Positions 34,483-45,816 of a DNA stretch of 64,000 bases are shown piece by piece. The number at the start of each line of letters is the position of its first letter. Position 1 is the first letter of the stretch. The translations under genes and the position numbers were made by a program. This DNA is from Lindgomyces ingoldianus. Its lineage: Eukaryota > Ascomycota > Dothideomycetes > Pleosporales > Lindgomycetaceae. Below the pieces are notes generated by a model, which worked only from the letters and a program-made list of their open reading frames with translations, was not told where the DNA came from and ran no database searches. The stretch lies in assembly GCF_010093535.1 (NCBI RefSeq), contig NW_022985193.1, positions 311,591-375,590 of the forward strand, read 5' to 3'.

Positions 34483-36222
34483 TCAATACCCCAACTCCTT
34501 CGCCGACTCCTCAATACCTTTCACTAATCCATCTAGCGTCCCTCTTCTCGTATTCCCATTCACAACAACCCTGAAAAACTTCCCCTTCTCCCCAGGTGCG
34601 AAATCAATCATGAATCCCCGACTAACCAATCTATTCGCAATCGCCGCAGTAATTTCTGAATTCTTCTCCGGACTTTCATCCAAGTTCCCCCGTGTTGCGT
34701 AGTGGAAGCATACTTGCAAACAAGGCAACGGCTCCGGGCTCACCACCACGAAATCTGGACGATTTTTAAGTAGGGAAAGGAGGTACCCTGCAGAGTCAAA
34801 CCCGCGCTGAATCAAGGCCGAAAAATGATCTAATCCGTAATAATTCAGCGCGAGAAAGAGCTTCAGGCTATCCGCGCGCCTGCCACACTGCGGCGTCAAC
34901 TCCGCAAGATCATAAATCTCCGCCGCTGAATCTGATGCGTTATGAAACAGGTATCCTGCGGGCAAAGTCATAGCCTTCCAGAACTGACGTAAGTCACGGC
35001 CGAGCAGAAACGAACATGTCATTGGCACGCCGAGCATTTTATGCGGTGTTATGGCGATGCTGTCGGCAAGGTCTGCGCCTTTGAGGCGTAAGGAGGAAGA
35101 AGAGAGCGCAGTGTTGAAGATTACGGAACCGCCCCAAGAGCCGTCAATGTGTAGCCACAGGTTGTGGGATTTGCAGATGGCGGAGATTGGAGGGAGAGGG
35201 TCAAAGGAACCGAGAACGGTGGTGCCAGCAGTGGCGTTGACGAAGAAGGGGACATCGCCCCTGCCTTTGGATTCTCGGACTAGTCGGTCGAGTTCGGACG
35301 GTAGCATTGTGCCAGCGCTGTCGACAGGTACGGGTATCACGGCCGAAGATCCGAGGCCGAACATCTGCGCTGCTTTTTCCATAGAGTAGTGACCGTGGGC
35401 GGAGGTGAAGAGCGTGAAGCGTCGACCTCCCATGCCATCCTTTTTCGTCTCTGGGTACAGCGTGTTGCGAGCTATGACGATAGCGGTCGAGTTTGAGGCG
35501 CTGCCGCCAGGTTGCGATATACCGCCCGCGTGTTCAGATGTATAGCCAAAAAGGCGCGCGAGGAAGCGGGTCGTGTGTTTCTCGATCAGTGTTAGGACAG
35601 GGGAGACTTGGTAGACGTGTGCCTAAGGAATGAAGGATTAGGAGAAGACCACGTGATTAGTTAGGGGAGGGGTTAAGTACATTTGTGTTCAGCACAGCAA
35701 GGAGAAGTTCAGAAATTAGGCCGACCTATATCCATATCCATTAGTCTCTCTCAATCAAACAACAGCATTGTCGCAGTGACAGTTGTATACATACCGCATT
35801 CGTACTCGCATACAGTTTGTCCAGAAACCCTTGATCCCAAGTATTCACAGAATACTGCAAAACTTTCCTCACCAATTTAACTAAACCCTCTTTCCCACCG
35901 CTCTGCTCGGGAATCTCCAGATTGAGGAGAGTTTCAAGCTTCTTTGGCGGATGGTGCTCGACAAGTGTGGTTCTGGGTCGGCCACCTGAGATGGAAAGGC
36001 CATGGCCTTCATGCTTGGAAGTCGCATCCTCAGCAGAGCGTATGAAGGGAATGATGAGTTCTTGAACGGCGTCGAGTAGCTGTGGTAGAGCAGTGAGCGG
36101 AATGCGTTCCGAAGATTTAAAAAAGCAAAACTTCGGAGTTCACTAACTTCTTTGACTTCATCCGCTCTATTAAGAGGAGCTTCTCCTCCATTATTCGCGT
36201 ATAATGTGCCGTTCGTGGCCAT
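34483..36222 (-). CDS. PLP-dependent group II decarboxylase, glutamate/cysteine-sulfinate decarboxylase-like
   Basis: Fold-type I pyridoxal-phosphate enzyme that decarboxylates an amino acid. Minus-strand exons are 36148-36222, 35795-36079, 35681-35725 (only 45 nt) and 34483-35622, giving 514 residues. After a variable leader comes LLDAVQELIIPF, then WDQGFLDKLYASTNA, VGLISELLLAVLNTNAHVYQ and GGISQPGGSASNSTAIVIAR. HIDGSWGG places the cofactor-ring Asp at about 295. ITPHKMLGVPMTCSF holds the Schiff-base Lys at about 330. QCGRRADSLKLF is also typical. All functional motifs are intact. The sequence suits the fungal GAD/CSAD-like branch; whether glutamate, aspartate or cysteine sulfinate is the substrate cannot be told. 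The 36223-36471 gap separates it from NOP9, which is on the same strand. Confidence 0.92.
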
Positions 36223-36471
36223 AATGCTAACTTTAAAATATTCGAGAGTCAGACGCTTGAACTGAGGAGTCAAAATGTGCGATCAAAAGCAATGTGAGAT
36301 CGGAATGCATGTTGCCGTCGTCACTAGTCACTTTAGTCACCCATGGGTAGGATGTCAGCGTCAATTCTTCCGAGGTCTAAAGAATCGAAAATTTTTGCCG
36401 GCAGAAATTCTTCACCGCATCATCTACCGGCTTCAGAAGGTATCAACCAACTCAACGACTCAAATTACTCA

Positions 36472-38650
36472 TTAGACGGGGACAAGTGCCTTTCCTTTCC
36501 CTTTCCTTTTGCTGTTTTCGCTACTACCGGTACTCTTCGCCTTTTTTGCTTGGTCCCTAGCTTGCACTACTTTTGCTGCAGCGTGCTTCTGGCGCGCAAG
36601 CTCGATTGCTGTAAGGTGTTTACCAATTTTGGGGAAGTTTGGCAAGTCGCCGTTGCTCTCAGGAAAGGACTGAAACCCCTCGTTTCCGGCGGTATATCGG
36701 GACTGCTTGACCCAATCTGCTCTCCTTCTTTTATATAAATCCATGCGCCAGTTCCGCCAGACTGCCCTTCCCACGAAAGATTCCCGTAACGCAGCCTCAT
36801 TCTCCGCGAGTTCCTCTGCGATTCTCTCCCGGATAAAAGCTAGGCCATGCGTGCCTTGCCAAACCGCGTCGATGACATGAGAGCCAGCCGGATCCAGAGC
36901 AAGTTCGCCAATATGACCGTAGAATTGCTGAATCACTTTTCGCCGGAATATGACGGATGCGTTGGGCGAAGTTAACGCCGCTTGCAGTGTGCGTGATGCT
37001 GTAGGATCTCGTGCGATCTTGAGAGACAAGTGCGTTCCCAGTCTCGCCAACGAGTCGAATATTAGATTGCCCAAAGGTCCTCCCACCGACATCATAGCCT
37101 GGGCGAGGAGAGAACCATGGACCTTGTCTGGAGGTGATTGATTTTGCCTCTGGTCTGACTTACCACCATCATCTGAAGGCGCTTCGACGAGCTTGAGAAC
37201 TCGAGTGACTTCAAATCCATTGGAGCCTCTGTAGGCTGATTCAAGTTGGGCCTTGATGGGGGTTGTGTCCACCTGTCGGACTGCGCACCGCTCGATCAAA
37301 GTCTTGAGGATAGCAGTTCTGTTCCGTTCCACTAGGCCAGGTATTTGTTCGACGATTTGACGCACGGCCTCTTCTAGATCGTCCTTACCTAATCTCTCCA
37401 CAATCTTTCCCGCCACATAACCGGCGATTTCATTCCGTGCCAAACTGCCCATCCGATCTCTGAAGAACTCTCCGTAAATTGCTTTGAACATTTTCCCTGG
37501 CGCATGCTGAACAATGGTTTCAAGAAGTCGCGAACCAATTGCATCATACACTAGACCATTGATGAAAGCTGCACTCTCTGTGCCCTCGGCAATTGGGTCG
37601 TCTGGCAGGAGTCTATGAATGATGGAGTTTTCGTCCTTGGCCCTCGACTTGCCAAACTTAGATAGCTCAAGCTGAAGTAGTAGTTGAAGAGTAGGGTTAC
37701 CGGTAGGGTGGGTAGCCAGCAACCGCAGGTAGGTGGAATCTAGATTCGAGACGCTTTCGTTGATTATTCTTTCCAGGGCATCCAGAAATGACTGAGGGAC
37801 AGATCGTTCCTCGAGAGACCATTCCTGTGCCCTATCCGCGCCAGCGACACCGATCTTTTCTTTTCTCTTGCTTTGTAGAACAGACCTGTTGTTCTGCTTA
37901 GGGAGAGGGACGCCAGCAAGAACTACCACGAGCACTCGTAGAACATGAGAAGCAAAGCGGTCTGTCATTAGAAATCCAAGGAACCCTTCTAGCTCGGCCA
38001 GAGTGTACAGGAAGAGGTTCTCCATGGAGATAATTACACCATTGGGATCGGATCCTGGTGGGGATTGTGCGAGTTCGGGGTTCGCAAGTTCTTGGGTGAC
38101 GATTGGTGCGGCTTGGATGAAGAGTGCTTCACAGCAATGGGAGGCAAACCGGTGCTGGACGAGATAGAGAAATCTGCTGAGATTTAGCGACGCACAAGAA
38201 AACCAGCTGGAAAACTCACTGCCCACTGAATTTCTGGAACAGTAATTTTAGTTGCTCTGGCGTGGAAAGCAGGATGAGTCGCTCCATCAGTCTAGAGCAC
38301 GACTGGCTGCTTGCAATCTTCAATTCATTGCCGTCGGCCTCCCGGTAGACGCTCTCTAAAAACAGCGAGCGTTCCTCCGGCTCCCCAAACTGATTCAGCT
38401 CCAGCATCTCGTCGGCGCGCTTGAAGTATTCCTGCTGGTCGTCGTCCAGCATGCCATAGAACGGCATGTCGCCAGGGCGCGTGACGCCATCGATAGCTTC
38501 ATCCTGGTACGAGACTCCCTCGATGGGCAGCTCCTCGACGCTGTCGGCAGCCTTTTTATGTCGTTTGGAGGTGGACTCGTGGTCGCCGTGGTCGCGCTTC
38601 CGCTTCTTCTGCTCCTCGCGGCGGCCGCGCTTCCTGTTCTCCTTGGGCAT
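36472..38650 (-). CDS. NOP9: Nucleolar pre-rRNA-binding pumilio-repeat protein Nop9
   Basis: Nop9 binds the 20S pre-rRNA near the 3' end of 18S rRNA and is needed for 40S subunit maturation in the nucleolus. Minus-strand exons are 38220-38650 and 36472-38176, giving 711 residues. The first 40 residues are highly basic (KRGRREEQKKRKRDH), a nucleolar targeting region. YGMLDDDQQEYFKRADEML is the family signature before the Puf-like repeats. The repeats include KIASSQSCSRLMERLI, LVQHRFASHCCEALF, LMTDRFASHVLRVL, GSRLLETIVQHAPGKMF, IARDPTASRTLQAAL and ELALDPAGSHVIDAV. The C-terminus is again Lys-rich. The single 43-nt intron restores FSGHRFLYLVQHRF. It is divergent from TIP20, with a 463-bp shared upstream region. 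Confidence 0.95.
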
Positions 38651-39113
38651 GGTAGAGGAGATGGCAGCAAAGTGCGAAAAACCGGCGGAAAAGTTCAATC
38701 TCGGCAATCGGAGAGGCGTGGGGGACAAGAGATCAGGACCCAGGCACTTGCAGGGGCGGGCGTTCCCAGCTCAATAAATACAAAGCACGCCAGACAGGTA
38801 GGCGCCAACGAGAAGCAGTGCGAGGGCCCTTAGAACACGACAGCGCGCATTAGATATCTTTCGATAGCGGCTTCTGCGTTGTCCCAGGGCACGCTCTCCA
38901 AAACTACCTAGAGGCGGGTGACAGCCAGCCCGCTATCCGCTCGGCAAAACGGCGCTACAGACCCACCAAGGGAACGAACATTCACGATCGACGGCCGCGA
39001 TCGCGAGCTGGGTGCAGGCGCCACGACCTACCCAAGCCATTCACCAGCAACCTCGTGCTACACACACAGCTGGCCATCGTGCTCCTTGCCGACCCACGGC
39101 CCCTATCGCCGCC
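38651..39113. promoter_or_regulatory. Bidirectional promoter region, NOP9 / TIP20
   Basis: 463 bp between two divergent start codons, both housekeeping genes. It is GC-rich without an obvious TATA box. Frames through it are shadows of the flanking genes. Confidence 0.55.
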
Positions 39114-41930
39114 ATGGACGATGCTCAGGCCCGCGCAGCCGACTACCTCGATGACAAGCTGCAGACCGTCGGCGACCTTGACTCGCTCGACGCGTTGCTG
39201 GCGAACATCCACAGCCAGCATGGCCTGCTCAAACAGCAGGTGAGACAGCAAATTCCTCTTTCCGCAGCACACGCGGTTGACTGCTGCAAAGCTCCACGAC
39301 GCCCACAGGGACCTCCACGCGGCCAAACAAGCTGCCCACGACCATGAGGGCTCGCTGCAGCAGCGCGCCCGCAGCTTCAGGGCAGACCAGGCCGATATCG
39401 ACCGCCGTCTGAGGGTCATTACCGCCTCCGAGACCAGCGACGAGGCTGTCCCGCGCTTCGAAGCCGTCCTCGACACCCTGCAACGCCTGGACGTGGCCAG
39501 TGCCTACGTGGAATTGCTGAGGGAGGTCGATGTGCTGAGGTGTGTAGTCCCTCTCTCCCACCTGTTTGAAGGCAAAGTGGGCTAATGTCGCCCAGCAAGG
39601 ACGCACAAACACAGCTACAGTCGTCCAGCAACGCCGCTCTAGACCCCTACAAGCAGCTGCGGTCCCTTCACACCCGCCTCATCCCCCTGCAAGACAACGC
39701 CGAGGGTGCTACTCCTCAATTGCTCCACCACATCGACAAGATCACCCGGGCCCTCCGCACGCAGGCCCTAGATACGTTTACGTCGGACCTCGAGAAGGTG
39801 CTGAAGAAGATAGGATGGCCCACCCCAGATGCCTCCATCCCAGACCACCTCCATGAGGAATGGCAGTCAGCAGTGGCGAAGCTGTTGGAACTGCAAATGC
39901 CTGAACTTGAGGGCGTGGAATATTCCATGGGTCCAGGAAATGATATCAACCTCCCAGCAGTTCTTTTCCCATTCGAAGTGCTAGTCCAGCCGCTGGAAAT
40001 GCGATTCCGATACCACTTTGAAGGCGATAAGCCAACAAATCGAATCGACAGGCCTGAATATTTTCTCACCCATATCACCACCCTGTTGAACGACTACAGC
40101 CCATTCGTGGTCGACTACGTGCAGCCCGTCCTCCTGAAACATTTTCGTGGAACTGACGTTGCCCTCAAGTCCGTTTATATCGATGCAACGTCCGCCTTCA
40201 TCACCGCCTTACTTCCGATGCTGAGGACTAAGATTGGCGCACTGCTCCCGAAGGTGGCTGGCCAACCCCAGCTCCTGAGCCACCTGATGCACGAGGTCAT
40301 GAATTTTGACACTACTATCAGAGAGGAATGGAGGTATGATGGCGGATATGGCTTGGAGGGGTGGAGAGGACTAGCATGGGAGTTCCTTGTCCAAGCCGAC
40401 TGGTTTGGGCGGTGGCTGCAGGTCGAGAAAGACTGTATGGAACCTCAACTGCCGAACCTATATTTTATGCAGTTATTGACTTGCGATCAGTTGCACTGGC
40501 TCGCTATCAAAGTATTGTCGATGCTCCCGACTTTGGTGATCTTGACTATGAGAGTGTCGATCCGAAAGCTACTAAGCCAACCAAGGGAGCCATTCGCGTG
40601 AATGACTTACTGGAAACAATCACAGGTTAGAGACTCCCTACAATCTAACAGCCTATATCTGATCGTTTCTGCAGACCGATACCGACCCCTGATCTCCTTT
40701 TCGCAGAAACTTCGGTTTCTGATTGAGATTCAAATCGCCATTTTTGACAAACTCCATGAACGCCTCCAGAGCAATCTAGAAGCTTACTTGACCATGACGA
40801 CGTCGTTTGGTCGCGCTGTTGGTGGCGTAACAAAAGAAGAACAGGATAAGCTGCAAGGCCTTGAAGGCCTTGAGCGTCTCTGTAAGACGTATGGTAGCGC
40901 AGACTATCTGGAGAAGGCGATGCGAGACTGGAGTGACGATGTGGTTAGTAGACTGCCTGTTGGGAGATCGGCGATCCGAATGCTAACTAGTACCGTAGTT
41001 CTTCCTCGACATTTGGGAGGAGCTCCAAGGCCGCGCCAGCAAGGCTAGCAATATTGGCTCCATGACAGTTGCCGATGTTGCTGAACGCACTTCGAGTGCT
41101 GTAGTCTCAGGCACTGATGGTGGCGCTCTATTTGACGAAACGGCTGGGTGGTACTCACGCCTCCGCATCCGCAGCGAAAAGATCATCATTGACTTGCTAA
41201 ACAACAATGTGCGGGAGGCGCTGAGGCCTTACCGAAATATGTAAAGATCCCGAAAACGAAGCCACAGCGTTGTGCAAGTACTTACTTTTCCCGCAGTAAT
41301 CCCTGGTCCACCCTCTCTGGCTCCTCGGCCTCAGCCAACGCCAACGTATCGACTACTGCGGAGCTTGACCCACTGCTCACGCTTCTAAACAATACATTGA
41401 GCTTTTTGTCCCGCGCTCTGGCCCTGGCGCCTCTCCGCCGCATTGCGAGAGCGGGTTTGGCCACAATTTCGACCGTTCTCTGGGACAATGTGCTCGGCCG
41501 CCACCGCTTCTCTACTGCGGGTGCGGCCCAATTGACGGCTGACCTTGCAGCTATTTGTCGCGTGGTGGACGAGAACGTGGGTACAGGTGCTGCAGAGGCC
41601 GGCCTAAGAAAATGTCTAGAGGGTGCTCAGCTAGTTGGACTGCCAGTCAAGGGCGGCAAATCGGAAATCAAGGCCCCTGTTCAAACCAACGAAGAGGAAG
41701 CCGGAGAGGATTGGGGTGCTTGGGGCGGAGAAGGCGAAGAAGGTCTTGGGGAGGGAAAGAGGGTAGAGGCGAAGGCTGCTGGTGAAGAATTAGGCCTTTG
41801 GGAAGTCGAGAAGAGACTATTCGCTGATAACAAGAGTGCGAGAGAGGTTCTTGACGAGTTGGGCATGGAAATGTTGACAGAGACGGAGGCAAGAGCCGTT
41901 CTAGGACGAAGAGTAGAACTCGCGGGTTAA
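39114..41930 (+). CDS. TIP20: ER-tethering protein Tip20/RINT1 (Dsl1 complex)
   Basis: Subunit of the Dsl1/NRZ tethering complex that captures Golgi-derived COPI vesicles at the endoplasmic reticulum. Seven exons keep frame: 39114-39239, 39292-39539, 39596-40434, 40491-40625, 40675-40943, 40999-41240 and 41297-41930, giving 830 residues. The N-terminus (ADYLDDKLQTVGDLDSLDALL and the following 100 residues) is predicted coiled coil. The RINT1/TIP1 domain follows, with PFEVLVQPLEMRFRYHFEG, NRIDRPEYFLTHI, WRGLAWEFLVQADWFGRWL and KDFALARYQSIVD. The end is acidic (EEEAGEDWGAWGGEGEEG) and closes with a helical ARAVLGRR. The intron at 40435 completes the conserved WLQVEKDFALARY. Confidence 0.93.
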
Positions 41931-42143
41931 TGCTGGGCGGATCAGTCCTTTGCCACATACGAAAATTCAAACGCATCTGTAGAAAAGACTATGTTCGTTA
42001 CGGAAAATATTCAAATGAGTATCGAAGGGATGCATTAAAAGAATTAGATCTATCTAATCATCATACAATAGCATATCGTCTTTTAGCATGCTCCAATCGC
42101 TACGTGCAGCGTTGTGTCGTTACATCTTTCCCTCTCCCTGGGT

Positions 42144-42460
42144 TTAGTTGGAGAACTTCGTTGGTACATTCTTCCCTGTCGTCTTCTCAAACATATCCCG
42201 GGCGCCGTCGGTCTGTTGTTATGTATCTCATCAGCATTCTTTCCTTCTATTCATTAACGGTGAGGTATAGGCACGGCACTCACGATCTTCTCATTAATCC
42301 CTCGGTTTTTGTTGGCATCCTGACCCATGGAGCCTCCGAACTTCTTCTCCACAGAATCGAGGCCGCGGTCTAGGTAATCTTCGTTTCCAGCGTTCGTGTT
42401 ACCAGTGGTGTTGTGAGTAGCGCCGGAGCTGGAAGACATGGCGTTCTTGATTTGATCCAT
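42144..42460 (-). CDS. Small conserved hydrophilic fungal protein
   Basis: Minus-strand exons are 42284-42460 and 42144-42212, giving 81 residues. It begins MDQIKNAMSSSSGATHN and continues AGNEDYLDRGLDSVEKKFGG. After the intron it ends TDGARDMFEKTTGKNVPTKFSN. The Asp-Tyr-x-Asp-x-Gly-Leu-Asp and Glu-Lys-Lys-Phe-Gly-Gly segments recur in short fungal proteins of unknown function that I recall as often stress-induced. It is hydrophilic, with no signal peptide or membrane helix, and probably natively unfolded. The start is well placed: a TATATAAA box lies about 105 bp upstream. The intron (42213-42283) is needed to reach the conserved end. Confidence 0.8.
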
Positions 42461-42563
42461 TGTTGGTTGGTTGGGTGTGAATTGGTGGATGAAGCAAGAA
42501 AAGTGTGTGAATTGACTATTTCGATGTCTGAGTGAAGAACACAATACTAGGAGTAAGCGTAGA

Positions 42564-42571
42564 TTTATATA
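42564..42571 (-). promoter_or_regulatory. TATA box of the small hydrophilic protein gene
   Basis: TATATAAA on the minus strand, about 105 bp upstream of the ATG at 42460. Like the con-10-type gene in this window, this gene has a strong TATA element, which suits inducible expression. Confidence 0.55.
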
Positions 42572-44371
42572 CCCAAAGCATAGCCGGGACGATACGTTGC
42601 CGGGAGAGTGATGCTATACGAATTCCCTCCCTGCACACCACTACGTACCCTCCGATAACCAACCCTCCATTCACCCCCTCTATTTAGGCCATTGAACCCT
42701 CCGAACTTGGCACTAACCCGGCTACAGCCCAGTTCTGCACCTTCCAGCAAGCCTCTCGATCAAGAGCTTGTCCAGTGTGTCCCCTAAGCTTGGCACCGGT
42801 TACGTAGCTAAGTACACATCTGTACTACTGCATGAAAGGCGCAGTGGCAATTGCGACCCACGGATCCTGGAATGGCTTCTGAATGGTGCGAGTCGCAATA
42901 TCAAATCTGATGTTCCAGGAGGATTCAACATTCCTGTTTTTGGGTGTAGGAAAGGGTGACGTCAGGGTTTGATACTGGCTTGACATGGGGGAATGACGGC
43001 ATGTGGAGAAATTGGTGCCAATGTAAGGGGGCTTGGTGGACTGGGGAGTTCGATAACGGGTGACGGGGTTTGGCTTCAGTTGGCGCCAGCTTTCCCTACT
43101 TCTAGAATACATTAATTCCTTAACAGCCTGTCTCTCGTTCTCTGAGCCCTCAACACCTGCTGCCTGGCGTTCATCACACCCTGCAATAACGTTTGCCCTT
43201 TTTGCTCATCCAAATTTTTTTGGCGAAAGGAAAAAAAAAATTTAAATTTTGCGCAAGGCTGCACAATGTCTGTGCTCTGCTGCCTTGGTCTCTGACCCCA
43301 GGGAAAATTTCATCTGTGTCCTTGTCGTGAATATGTTAAAGCCTTTACGTTACCTACACACCCAACTTTGTCGACATGGTAAGCACCTGCTTCCTTCCAC
43401 CAACGGTATTGGCTAAGTAGTGAGCACCATGCTAGCCTGCCTGCCTAGTGGCTATGGCGTGAGAGCACTTTACACACGACGGCTAGTGTTAAAAAACGTG
43501 GGTCGTCACATACGGCGTGGTTCCACTGCGAGCACCTCAGTAACCCACAGAAAATCTCTCATAAGCAAAGAACAGAAGGTTTGGCGACGAATAACAGCTT
43601 GTGACTCGTACATGTTTCTTCAGGGAACCCAGTTACCCACAATCGGCTACAACGCAACTCAAGTCTACTTAACCTAAAGCAGCCCTCGGCCTCAACGAAG
43701 AAAACCGACAGACTCAGCCTCAGCCTTTGCCAACGGCCCAACGCTACCATGTTCATTCCACGTCTACCCCTCGGCCGTCTCAATCATCCATCCATCCTCG
43801 ATACTCCAAAACCGTTCGTTTCCCACCGAAGCCCATAATTCATCCATCCTGTCCATCCACCCATCCATCTAAGCATATCCCAAGGATAAAAGAAGTCCAT
43901 CTACCCTCTCTGGCAATCGCACAATTCCGACCAAATTCCGAGAAAGAAGGAAACAGGGGGGGAAACCACATGGAAGGTGTGAGGGTAATAAAGCGGGCGG
44001 GGTATCTAAAGGGGGTATCATTCCGCTTGCTCAATGCTGAAAGAAGCAGAGCGAACGACGAAAGAAGTTCAATGACGGTCGTCGCTGAATCGGGGACGAA
44101 GAAAAAGGAACCCTATAATGACTACAGATCCTGGGAGAAAGCCAAAAGGTCAGGGGGCTGCCAAACACCGGACCGAAGAAGACGGAAAGAGAAGAACGCC
44201 AGAGTCAATGAAATCGCTGAAACGCAGGAATAAAACGATGAGAGCATATAGAATACACAACACAAATGGTGATGAAAAGAACTGACGGAGATGAGGTCAA
44301 GAGCGCGAGCGCGAGCGCCAGGACACAGAAACGTATAACGGTTGAGCATGAGACGTATAATGCGACGGTTG
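42572..44371. other. Intergenic region between two minus-strand genes
   Basis: About 1.8 kb. It contains a run of ten A followed by TTTAAATTTT near 43229-43250 and CCATCCAT microsatellite-like tracts at 43843-43870. The plus-strand frame at 43727-44233 has no recognisable motif. The right part probably holds the LST7 3' UTR. Confidence 0.4.
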
Positions 44372-45816
44372 TCATGCTCCGAACTCTTTGATAAGAGAAT
44401 GGAGGAGACTGCAGAAACAGGCATGGAGGTTCACAAAGAAATCCTCTTTTCCCACGATCTCAATCAAGCTCTTCGCTCGCATAACGTCGCGAGATACACG
44501 AGGATACCCATCCGGATCAACCTTTTTGGCAGACAGAAAGGAGGAGACTGGGGTAATGTTGCGGGCCGTTGGTGAGCTTGCCATAGAAGAAAAGGCATTC
44601 TTCTGTGGCGATGTGAATGCGGGCATGGACGATGCTGATGTTCCGAGAGGTGGTGTGCTTGGTATGGCAGTCTGGGGTCTGGAGAGATTCTGAGTGGAAG
44701 CCGCAGATTCCCGTTCGAGCACCCTCTCAGCAAGCCCTACGATTCGGTTCGCGATGGCTTCGAACACCTCAGTTACTTTAACCATGGCCCGAGTAGCACG
44801 ACGGCAGTCACGACCGGCCATGGCAATCAACGCATACGTCCTCTTCTGACCGCGTGCTCTAGGATCTTGCAAACGGAAGACATAGGCAATGGTATATCCG
44901 ACCACTGGGTCACCAAACAACAACGGTCCGGAGGGTTTTCCGAGGGGAAGAATCTCACAAGACAACGTGCGGATACAAGTGCGTCGAAGCAGGGAATACG
45001 TTGCAGGCGACTGCGGCTGGCGGGTGGAGATGTAGTTGAGAGTATGTGTGTGCATTCCTCTCGACATAAACATAGGAGAGGAGGGCACTGACTCTGGATA
45101 TGAACTAGGCACGCTGTCGTACGACCTGGATTGCTCGGTATCAGAGGCGTCGGATGAATCTGGCGAGCTGCTGAACTCATCGCAACTTACAGCAGGACGT
45201 CGGATGGCGAAGCTTTGCGAAGATCGAAGCACAGGGCTACCGTTCCTTCCACGACCGTCTTTTGAGGGGCTTCCCGGGGCGCCGGCTGGTAGTCTATCGG
45301 CATACACCTTTGGTATCAGAAACTGGCAGTTCTCGCACACATCAGGGTCACAATCAAAGGTGCCGCTGGATCTCCTGTCGGCAAAGTCACTTCCAGAAGA
45401 GGCAAAACTCGGGAAATACGGATTATGTGTTGCAGATCGCGGGCTCGTGGGTGGCGTCTCAAAGGGCGAGGACAGCTGTGGCAGCCGTCCGTTCCGCTTC
45501 ACCGACGGTTGTTCGTACAGTCCATTATAAGAGTAGCTGGATGGAGGCGCATCCTCAGTCGGAGGAGTCACGCATGGGTTGCAGGTGTTGCAAGGAGAAG
45601 TCGAGGCTTGGGTACAAATTATGGATGTCGGGCCGTGGAGCTCACAGAAATGAGCCAGCGAGATCTGCCCATTCTAGGGTTAGCCATGATGGTCTGGAGG
45701 GTGAGGTCAGGTGGACCCATGGCGGGTAGCGGCTGGGATGGCTCCCAGACGGCACCGCGACGCTTAACTGCCCGAAGGAGGGGTCTTAAGCGCGGTAGTC
45801 TTACCGTGAAATCCAT
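44372..45816 (-). CDS. LST7: Folliculin-like protein Lst7
   Basis: Lst7 is the fungal folliculin. With Lst4 it acts as a GTPase-activating complex for Gtr2 at the vacuole and signals amino-acid sufficiency to TORC1. Exon 1 is only 12 nt (45805-45816, encoding MDFT); exon 2 is 44372-45664, for 434 residues in total. Splicing gives MDFTISLAHFCELHGP, the diagnostic folliculin N-terminus, followed by TSIICTQ. Two paired-cysteine motifs, PCNTCNPC and CDPDVCENC, are seen. A long Ser/Pro-rich disordered region is followed by the conserved block HTLNYISTRQPQSPATYSLLRR and GDPVVGYTIAYVFRLQD, part of the longin domain. The C-terminus FFVNLHACFCSLLHSLIKEFGA is intact. The 140-nt intron contains an in-frame-looking decoy. 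The micro-exon makes the start easy to miss. Confidence 0.92.
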
